8,861 nucleotides of DNA from an uncultured Clostridia bacterium (GTDB taxonomy: Bacteria; Bacillota; Clostridia; Oscillospirales; Oscillospiraceae): NCBI GenBank assembly GCA_937894515.1, contig CALCRH010000236.1, positions 1 to 8,861 on the forward strand, in the 5' to 3' direction. Made by a program: the position numbers and the translations under genes. The notes beneath the pieces are model-generated. The model did no database searches, had not been told where the DNA came from, and worked only from the letters and a program-made list of their open reading frames with translations. Shown piece by piece: positions 6,301 to 8,861 of the stretch (its first letter is position 1; every line of letters begins with the position of its first letter).

Positions 6301-8546
6301 GCGGCATTGGCGACAAGTGCCAGCGGATGCTCCTGCTCATCGGTCATTATATAAAGCGGATAGCGTGTCGCACCGCCGTCGCAGGAAAGATAGCCGGTCG
6401 GAATGTAGTATTCCGCAGCATAATCCGTGCCGTCAGGCAGCTTCAGCGTTACGGGATTACTACCGGTATCTGTTGCCTCCGAGCCGACCCAGTCATAATA
6501 GACGCTGTTATCCTGCCGCAGGTCGATGCGGAAGGCGGCGGTCTGCTGTGCCGCCGCGTCGCCGAGGATCGCCGCCGTGCCGGTGAAAGCACCGTTTTTG
6601 TTCTTCACGCTGTCGCGCTTGGCGTTGGAGATCAGCTTACAGTCATTATTGGAGATGCCGGGAATATTCGTCCACAAGCCGTCATATGTCGGCGTGAAGG
6701 CTGTAAACCAATCCGGACCTAAAACCTTACCCGAAATCTCACCGATCCGGATCGTGCCGCTGTCGATGTCCTTGACCTGATAGAGGAAGGTGACGTTTCT
6801 TCCCCGTTCGCAGGTAAGCCAATATTGCTGGCTTCCTTCCTCCAGCATCGCCTTGCAAGGCACACCGTTGATCGTCAGCGTCAGAGTTTCCGTTTTAGAT
6901 GACCACGGAGCGACGTAGTTATCAAAGGTAACCGTCACGGGAACGTATTCATTGGGATAGAATTTCCCGGAGGGGATGCTGATGCCGGTGACCTTCATCT
7001 CTTTGGAATTTTCCCGAATATCAAGCCTAGCCGTTGCTGTACCGGCACCGCCGATGGTGATCGTCGGAGGCTCTATCGCCCCTACCAAAAAATCACCGAA
7101 AAACGGAGGAAAGCCATCGGGCAGAATGCTGCCGCCCACTGAGATGACACTGTCTTTCAGCTCGTCATAGGTCTTTTGGAGAACTATACTGCTATTCTCG
7201 TCATAATATACTTTACGCTCGTTGCTGCTTCGGCATTGTCCCTCGGCAAAAAAAGCCTCGAACGTGCTTCCGCCTCCAGGTATCATCTCTATACCAAACG
7301 TCAACACATCTTTTCCGTCCACACGGAGCGTGGAATCCACCTTGGGTAAATAGCGGCGGTCGAACTTTGAATTCGTTAGATATCCATACTTACTTTGAGA
7401 AAGCGTGCCGCGTTCCGGCGTCAACTGGACGGCAACCATAAAATTATGTCCTCTGAGGTTTTCCGGCATCTGGAAGGTGTTCTCTTCGCCGAATCCGAAG
7501 GAGACAGCATCCGGCGTATAATTCTGCGTACCAAAGACAGCATGCGCATAGTCCTCCGGCACGATGACCTTGTCCTCCGTATAGAACTCGTGGGAAGCGG
7601 TGAGCGTATAGTAGCCTCCAAACACGATCTTATCTTCTTCCTTTGGCGCGACCGGGATAAAATACTCCATAAAGCCCGTCTCAGTACCCTTCGATCCGAG
7701 GCAGACGCCGTTTTTGACATTATCAAAAAGGACGACAAAGAAGCGCTCACCCAGATGGTCGCACCGTTCGTCCGGCAGTGTGACGGTCACGGTTTTTTCC
7801 GCGCTGTCGCCGACCGCCCATGTGATCGTCCCGGAGACCGGGGTTTTCAGCGCATAGTCGCCGTTGATCGTGCGGTAATCAATGCTGACCGGCACGGAGG
7901 GGTCTGCGCTCAGCGACAGGGTAAATGTGACGCTCTCGCCGGGGCGCATACGGTTAAGATATGTGCCGTATTCATAACAGTCATTGGTAACTCTTGCTTT
8001 GTCAATCGAAGCGGTGATGCTGATGTTCGGCATCGGTGCGCCTGCGCCAAGCAGCATGGTTTTTTTGGGCGCGTCGTGAGTCTCAATCGTCGGCAGTCCG
8101 CTCGTCTGTAGCTGAGAAATAAGCGACTGCGCGTTGTCAAGATGCTCCTGCGTCAGTTCTACGTCGGTATCAACCGTGCGGAGAAACTCCAGTGCCTTCT
8201 TGACGGAAATGAGCTGCTGCACCTTTTCCGACTCGACCGGCTTGCCGTTGACAGTGATACTGCCAAGTGTACCGCCGCTCATCAGGCGTTCCTCCAGCTC
8301 ATCAAGGCTGACAGGCGTACCGTCCTCGCGCATATCAATGGAGACCACGTCCCCATTTTCGTCGATCAGTCCCGCCGTATACAGCGCATTAAACATCTCT
8401 TCGGCGTAGCTCCTGTCTCCGTAAAGCTCCTCGAGACCGGAAATCAGCTCTTCCTTCCGCTCGTCCGACATGGCAAAAACCGAAACCGGAAAAAGCGAGA
8501 GCAGCATGGCAACCGCCAACAGAAATGATATGATCCGTCTTTTCAT
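342..8546 (-). CDS. Giant secreted multidomain surface protein with Calx-beta-like, BIG2-like, beta-propeller, CARDB-like and one C-terminal SLH repeat
   Basis: An uninterrupted frame of about 2734 residues. I chose ATG 8546 because GGAGG (8555-8559) lies 8 bases upstream and a signal peptide begins right there; the frame stays open to a GTG at 8606, which has no ribosome-binding site. Order by approximate residue: signal peptide 1-25; helical module 26-150; Calx-beta-like 174-284; unassigned beta domains 285-807; BIG2-like 808-923; fibronectin- or Ig-like stretches 925-1150; second BIG2-like 1234-1307; beta-rich unassigned 1308-1800; charged coiled coil 1800-1855; Gly-rich alternating strands 1858-2019; probable seven-bladed propeller 2116-2541; CARDB-like 2577-2633; Gly/Tyr linker; SLH 2676-2734. 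Families with this build are exported and held on the wall through SLH repeats binding secondary cell-wall polymer, so a surface role (adhesion, scaffold or ligand binding) is inferred. No catalytic motif was recognised. The mature part has about 20 cysteines, many for an exported Gram-positive protein. The exact function is unknown. Confidence 0.95.
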   Translation of the reverse strand: MKRRIISFLLAVAMLLSLFPVSVFAMSDERKEELISGLEELYGDRSYAEEMFNALYTAGLIDENGDVVSIDMREDGTPVSLDELEERLMSGGTLGSITVNGKPVESEKVQQLISVKKALEFLRTVDTDVELTQEHLDNAQSLISQLQTSGLPTIETHDAPKKTMLLGAGAPMPNISITASIDKARVTNDCYEYGTYLNRMRPGESVTFTLSLSADPSVPVSIDYRTINGDYALKTPVSGTITWAVGDSAEKTVTVTLPDERCDHLGERFFVVLFDNVKNGVCLGSKGTETGFMEYFIPVAPKEEDKIVFGGYYTLTASHEFYTEDKVIVPEDYAHAVFGTQNYTPDAVSFGFGEENTFQMPENLRGHNFMVAVQLTPERGTLSQSKYGYLTNSKFDRRYLPKVDSTLRVDGKDVLTFGIEMIPGGGSTFEAFFAEGQCRSSNERKVYYDENSSIVLQKTYDELKDSVISVGGSILPDGFPPFFGDFLVGAIEPPTITIGGAGTATARLDIRENSKEMKVTGISIPSGKFYPNEYVPVTVTFDNYVAPWSSKTETLTLTINGVPCKAMLEEGSQQYWLTCERGRNVTFLYQVKDIDSGTIRIGEISGKVLGPDWFTAFTPTYDGLWTNIPGISNNDCKLISNAKRDSVKNKNGAFTGTAAILGDAAAQQTAAFRIDLRQDNSVYYDWVGSEATDTGSNPVTLKLPDGTDYAAEYYIPTGYLSCDGGATRYPLYIMTDEQEHPLALVANAAPPLRDTDTTEYYQLYFDPVPGEPEQPYLPAYSAAKQDYLGYNYFDGTGLAAAQMMESPMSVTAKGAVFLADGDVTVEGNEAWNNSHANYRISEDDDPGLQLSYKIADGKTGATFTDDKWFTWSSSNDQVAQIDADGTITPIDEGVCHFTLTVRNGDIEGKSFTVDSDELVVSVGEAPILTVPMNSQTKTVLKDKSVTLYFTTNLTKLNQTTLADESYVTEYTANVYNISDTEKTSPVNTEKIVSTTPGAITIPEGVLTALSNGAEDYVYTVVISAEYKTKPGEAGKIKSAEVRIATKLPPCEVKLGELTSYYVTSDSLPAIPYNVYGYTGGQGSDLYYTVSGGTAAGTRNNLSGASGTINLSGKLTPPTTLKDTYVVTVYAKQNAEDAYSVDSLRLTVYNPDKFIPVVADVPLGQIGGTTGGVGESAMNGVKINNKKLLEDLGGRGKVNDRESVAGTYSFNELRSLIGLQKSVSINYGTGEYGTLSDQIAWESSDNTTVPIEYKQGGMYSDIESYTYTSYAPTTDFLMVGLKDGTAQITATHARTGMEKTFEVDVTTMKDKLYMMKFSPATTCDVQYETVVDGKRIVVNVQTDSKGGLVLYEPNGIQSDIWVSDGGNYTGTFHVEDLASGEEDVSAGRVYPCNNMRLNNISTVGLSFIRPNGTIAASGESFVLRGGVYQNGVYCPDAMFQIDGDPKFYSGREDIPITLKNSGTVTIKMNPEEFYTDPETKKVDKSNISFVFEYRDTSGVYAPGIITISGKDRANTQLRAVTGSKDTPQIMSQTLTMYYIENGVMLPLPYSQDVIDYTETLGPSREFEQIVIESRAMMSDTEVQTVSNGYDENKPGYSAVPENLDARFDIVETGSGKLNTFGELEDPANVMAVDLSKINDPNVQIYTYPFSSMPVIRNCTTVNRDTLGKQAGSLYKADDGSEVYKYDVLGYRETTGLAARFYFNNKLVKDEMLKFNLTNLADQQDAIEGSDEISEDVKNKLTEKLGFGEVFKEVGVSDLISKGFMFLSTFKTENDNTVGLAFFPAEDPSTFRVLISINQPESDEDEEDQLSVAYDKKQLEKDKKEFQEKLDELTKKSKEASSGDKKDEDDGGEAKVEFKFYGMMEAEAVLGDDGKWGVKFLGGTIGAWTKISYEWSQNFMVGPVPVFVELGASAGTDLSFSIANKNTVDMLIKVTLEAGLEAFAGLGFDLSLVALKCGIFGKIGIKLDCLFLAEAMKKASAGTRLAIEGEIGVKFEVKVVLITYKKTIASAKFGWQWFGGKYEAIDEYWNEDGESPSAKKSAPRLLKGFTRQGDPYTAELQDDGTVLFTITQEETESRDYLKNGGRTWNSGAAPKKLLAANPGAAAGSSLPVQTNAYPYSNPVTTDDGQIMLYISDLDDPNSIRSSASFATANATSYDNKGAIASDLSEEDQSVSDSFLTASGSGSQYFAAWVGQVDDLDVAPAQDVENSDTALMMNATEVYAAVYNGNGWNTTRMTKNDSADMSPSVSSSGDKAILAWRNISGSSFSFDGETDLNECFDIDNTIVYSYYTGGAWKQQAVAYNGSLGTVNSVDTAMLSDGTAMIVYTVKTGEADEDIEVLYTIVGADGTVSASGRLTNDSYLDNNAQVEVMQRDGKDVFLTAWYARRPAFRGSAEVGTKTEEILTGDVCLAAINSDGSVRNDVIESIGKSASSLTSDFKLLSKQGAEFSDITLVWLSQTDGEAEGASCYSVKGVRFYEDDNAQGISAPQTLYTTADWGVIDSYDAYIGANGSVTVTSLVSDYAESNLSTVGEISLNSQKITELPKDGTPSEDTLRILAAEPTCNIVKASGQFDTFAFDVSEPVYSDSDIMKGFDLPVSFTVKNTGTGVMNGFTVTVAGDAVKYNVALNPGDETAARKMNEINAAYDQIKNGTAQSGAGGYGYSGGQSGMEMMFTETYDDAFTDSGSIASWAKPAVYWAYYHELISGTSSTTITPTGLASRGQLAKILVNYSEKFGN
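345..521 (-). other. Single C-terminal SLH repeat
   Basis: Residues about 2676-2734, the last 59 residues. The order FTD, WAKPAVYWAYYHELISG, TPTGLASRGQLAKIL fits the SLH consensus F-x-D, W-A-x-x-A-I-x-x-A-x-x-x-G-I-I-x-G, P-x-x-x-(T/S)-R-x-Q-x-A-x-(I/L)-L. SLH repeats bind secondary cell-wall polymer; three repeats usually make one binding unit, but only one is present here. Confidence 0.85.
650..818 (-). other. CARDB-like domain
   Basis: Residues about 2577-2633. LPVSFTVKNTGTGVMNGFTVTV followed by YNVALNPGDETA is the characteristic CARDB/APHP pattern (V-x-N-x-G-x-x-x-x-x-F-x-V, then L-x-P-G). The domain is a beta-sandwich commonly found next to cell-surface anchors. The expected strands after LNPGD are replaced by a helix and a Gly/Tyr-rich linker (GGYGYSGG), so the domain appears cut short. 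Confidence 0.6.
925..2200 (-). other. Probable seven-bladed beta-propeller
   Basis: Residues about 2116-2541. Seven diverged repeats share a turn (DG, SG, NG or QG), a hydrophobic strand often ending in W or Y, then a second strand with xYx and a return strand. Repeat starts near residues 2117, 2172, 2240, 2310, 2360, 2432 and 2499. Examples: SVSSSGDKAILAWRN, TAMLSDGTAMIVYTV, EVMQRDGKDVFLTAWYA, SDITLVWLSQ. The pattern resembles BNR/FG-GAP-like propellers that bind ligands or glycans; no catalytic residues are recognised. Confidence 0.6.
2490..2975 (-). other. Gly-rich alternating beta-strand region (unassigned)
   Basis: Residues about 1858-2019. The segment contains many short strands with alternating polar and hydrophobic residues, such as VPVFVELGASAGTDLSFSI, EAGLEAFAGLGFDLSLV, IFGKIGIKLD and EIGVKFEVKVVLI, closing with an aromatic motif (KFGWQWFGG). 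The pattern would suit a large beta-sandwich, a solenoid or a barrel. I recognise no named domain. Confidence 0.5.
2984..3150 (-). other. Charged coiled-coil or linker segment
   Basis: Residues about 1800-1855. An acidic run (SDEDEEDQ) is followed by a Lys/Glu helix with heptad-like spacing (YDKKQLEKDKKEFQEKLDELTKK) and then a disordered KDEDDGG stretch. It probably separates the N-terminal beta-domain stack from the Gly-rich strand region and propeller. Confidence 0.65.
4626..4847 (-). other. BIG2-like Ig domain (second, diverged copy)
   Basis: Residues about 1234-1307. IAWESSDNTTVPIEY matches the BIG2 tryptophan-serine core, and VGLKDGTAQITATHARTG followed by EKTFEVDVTT matches its last strands. 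The middle is interrupted by a Tyr/Ser-rich loop (SYTYTSYAPTT), so it is a diverged copy. Confidence 0.6.
5779..6125 (-). other. BIG2-like Ig domain (first copy)
   Basis: Residues about 808-923. The hallmark core is visible: TWSSSNDQVAQIDADGTI, then PIDEGVCHFTLTV, ending in a strand before VGEAP. This is the usual W-S-S-x-N-x-x-V-A-x-I-D-x-x-G motif of bacterial Ig-like group 2 domains, which act as stalk or adhesion modules in surface proteins. An inserted stretch in the first half (FLADGDVTVEGN, YRISEDDD) makes it longer than a typical 80-residue BIG2. Confidence 0.7.
7697..8027 (-). other. Calx-beta-like domain of the giant protein
   Basis: Residues about 174-284. The segment has the Calx-beta order of features: a strand with VTFTLSLSA, then VSIDYRTINGDYA, a GTITWAVGDSAEKTVTVTL strand pair, and E-RFFVVLFDNVKNG. 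In this family the loops bind calcium and the domain is a beta-sandwich used in adhesion and spacing. The acidic calcium ligands are only partly present (NGDYA, PDERCDHLGE), so calcium binding is not certain. Confidence 0.6.
8096..8471 (-). other. N-terminal helical module of the giant protein (unassigned)
   Basis: Residues about 26-150 are predicted helical and acidic: ELISGLEELYG, a stretch reading NALYTAGLIDENGDVV, LDELEERL, ITVNGKPV, then two helices (VKKALEFLRTV and LDNAQSLISQL). The pattern of a short beta piece (SITVNGKPV) between helices resembles N-termini of other large clostridial exported proteins as I remember them, but I know of no named domain. It may be a folded cap or an interaction module next to the membrane-export end. 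Confidence 0.5.
8472..8546 (-). other. Sec signal peptide of the giant surface protein
   Basis: Residues 1-25: a basic start (MKRR), a hydrophobic core of about 15 residues (IISFLLAVAMLLSLF), then PVSVFA with a VFA-type signal peptidase I site before Met26. There is no lipobox cysteine, so the product should be released rather than lipid-anchored. Confidence 0.93.
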
Positions 8547-8547
8547 T

Positions 8548-8601
8548 TTGTGTTCCTCCGTATATCTCATATAATTTTTTCTACAGTAAATTGTGTTCCT
8601 C
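8548..8601 (-). repeat. 11-base direct repeat GAGGAACACAA around the ribosome-binding site
   Basis: GAGGAACACAA occurs on the minus strand at 8591-8601 and again at 8548-8558, with starts 43 bases apart. The proximal copy is the working ribosome-binding site of the giant gene; the distal copy has no start codon at a suitable distance. It may be a decoy, a small duplication relic or chance. Confidence 0.5.
8555..8559 (-). promoter_or_regulatory. Ribosome-binding site of the giant gene
   Basis: GGAGG on the minus strand, 8 bases before ATG 8546. It decides the start codon: the upstream in-frame GTG (8606) and ATG (8570) codons have no comparable site, and the signal peptide would otherwise be preceded by an unlikely polar extension. 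Confidence 0.9.
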
Positions 8602-8629
8602 AACACGATTCAGATTTTCGATGACATGC

Positions 8630-8683
8630 AAAAAAGATCGCAGCACTCACAGGCGGACTGCACCCGTGATCGTGTCGATCTTT
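8630..8683 (-). terminator. Long hairpin with U-run in the leader of the giant gene (terminator or attenuator)
   Basis: Read on the minus strand, 8683-8676 (AAAGATCG) pairs with 8640-8633 (CGATCTTT), 8674-8672 (CAC) with 8646-8644 (GTG), and 8669-8663 (TCACGGG) with 8653-8647 (CCTGTGA, one G-U pair). The loop has 9 bases. The stem runs into six T at 8635-8630, the layout of an intrinsic terminator for minus-strand transcription. It lies 84 bases before the giant gene. It may end an upstream transcript, or act as an attenuator if the promoter lies to its right. The opposite strand lacks an equal T-run immediately after the stem. Confidence 0.7.
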
Positions 8684-8690
8684 CGGTTTT

Positions 8691-8720
8691 GTGATATTTT
8701 TTCGAAAATGGGGTTGACAA
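8691..8720 (-). promoter_or_regulatory. Candidate sigma-A promoter toward the giant gene
   Basis: TTGTCA (8720-8715) and TATCAC (8696-8691) on the minus strand are 18 bases apart, matching the consensus at 5 of 6 and 4 of 6 positions in AT-rich DNA. The start would fall near 8684, directly at the base of the hairpin. No better promoter was seen between the hairpin and the gene. Confidence 0.35.
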
Positions 8721-8742
8721 ATAACCGCAGCGAAGCTATGCT
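8714..8742 (+). promoter_or_regulatory. Candidate divergent sigma-A promoter
   Basis: TTGACA at 8714-8719 and TATGCT at 8737-8742 on the plus strand, spaced 17 bases, a perfect -35 with a 4 of 6 -10. The -10 sits in a small palindrome (AGC-TAT-GCT, 8734-8742), flanked by CGCAG/CTGCG arms. It would drive a transcript off the right edge; no start codon with a ribosome-binding site follows inside the window. Confidence 0.35.
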
Positions 8743-8797
8743 CTGCGCGGCAGACAAATAAGCAGGTATTTTTCCGCCGTTTCATCATTTTTGTCAA
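8714..8797. repeat. Inverted repeat with TTGACAAA ends
   Basis: TTGACAAA at 8714-8721 is repeated in inverted orientation at 8790-8797 (TTTGTCAA). With flanking bases the arms read GGGGTTGACAAA and GGAGTTGACAAA, 11 of 12 identical. A shorter direct repeat, GACAAATAA, is at 8716-8724 and 8753-8761. The unit could be an operator pair or a very small element; no target-site duplication was recognised. Confidence 0.45.
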
Positions 8798-8814
8798 CTC
8801 CTTTTTTGTAAAAA

Positions 8815-8843
8815 ATTATCGTTCGGGCGGTGAGAATCTGCAA
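8815..8843 (-). promoter_or_regulatory. Weak candidate promoter at the right edge
   Basis: GATAAT (8820-8815) is a 5 of 6 match to the -10 on the minus strand. A poor -35 (TTGCAG, 8843-8838) is 17 bases upstream. A transcript from here would carry the whole leader, including the hairpin at 8630-8683. Confidence 0.25.
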
Positions 8844-8861
8844 AAAGGCATACCTCTCCCT

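Larger units (their letters stand above)
8547..8861. other. AT-rich intergenic leader, no convincing gene
   Basis: These 315 bases contain the candidate promoters, inverted repeat, hairpin and direct repeat listed separately. A small minus-strand frame from ATG 8788 to 8600 (62 residues) has an AAGGAG site 9 bases upstream but reads straight through the hairpin and shows no recognisable domain. It is more likely non-coding, although a short leader peptide cannot be excluded. Confidence 0.7.

Noticed and set aside
7395..8111. Plus-strand frame of 238 codons opposite the Calx-beta-like region
   Set aside because: It is antisense to a well-supported domain and has no start signal or family resemblance.
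8547..8606. Extension of the giant gene to the GTG at 8606
   Set aside because: It would add 20 polar residues before a perfect signal peptide, has no ribosome-binding site, and bypasses the strong GGAGG before ATG 8546.
8630..8690. Riboswitch or T-box in the leader hairpin
   Set aside because: GGGTGCAG in the hairpin slightly recalls a T-box sequence, but no specifier stem or proper T-motif is present, and no other riboswitch core motif was recognised.
8600..8788. Small minus-strand gene of 62 codons (ATG 8788) with AAGGAG upstream
   Set aside because: It reads through the whole terminator-like hairpin and its U-run, has no recognisable motif, and its start lies in promoter-like DNA. A short leader peptide remains possible but is not supported.
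8738..8861. Open minus-strand frame entering from the right edge and ending at a TAG near 8738
   Set aside because: The 41 codons cross AT-rich runs and promoter-like motifs and show no family resemblance, so I do not call it the end of an upstream gene.
1..8861. CRISPR array, tRNA, rRNA or insertion sequence
   Set aside because: No regularly spaced repeats, cloverleaf, ribosomal RNA signature or transposase motif was seen on either strand.

Overview
The window is dominated by one intact giant gene on the minus strand, 342-8546. It encodes a secreted protein of about 2734 residues with an N-terminal signal peptide and a single S-layer homology (SLH) repeat at its C-terminus. The strong GGAGG ribosome-binding sites, the SLH-type wall anchor, the moderately GC-rich coding sequence with AT-rich intergenic DNA, and the stacked Ig-like, Calx-beta-like and propeller-like modules suggest a Gram-positive anaerobe of the Clostridia (Oscillospirales-like), perhaps from a gut community. 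The lineage is an inference from style; no marker gene is present.

Layout, in the direction of minus-strand transcription (right to left): 8861-8547 is a 315-base AT-rich leader with no convincing gene. It holds candidate promoters on both strands, an inverted repeat built around TTGACAAA, a long hairpin followed by a U-run (8630-8683), and an 11-base direct repeat whose proximal copy contains the ribosome-binding site of the giant gene. The giant gene follows. Its protein has, in order: signal peptide, helical N-terminal module, Calx-beta-like domain, several unassigned beta domains, two BIG2-like Ig domains, a charged coiled-coil segment, a Gly-rich alternating-strand region, a probable seven-bladed beta-propeller, a CARDB-like domain and one SLH repeat. 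After its stop there are 16 bases, which carry the ribosome-binding site of a second gene (start at 325) that runs off the left edge.

The second gene looks wrong for its position. It begins with a clean Sec signal peptide but continues into sequence resembling the GatZ/KbaZ family (non-catalytic subunit of class II tagatose-bisphosphate aldolase), which is cytosolic. The resemblance breaks down in the last 50-60 bases before the edge. The two genes are probably co-transcribed, but nothing in the sequence shows that their products work together. The most interesting material is the unassigned modules of the giant surface protein, the single SLH repeat, the signal-peptide/aldolase-like junction, and the hairpin in the leader.
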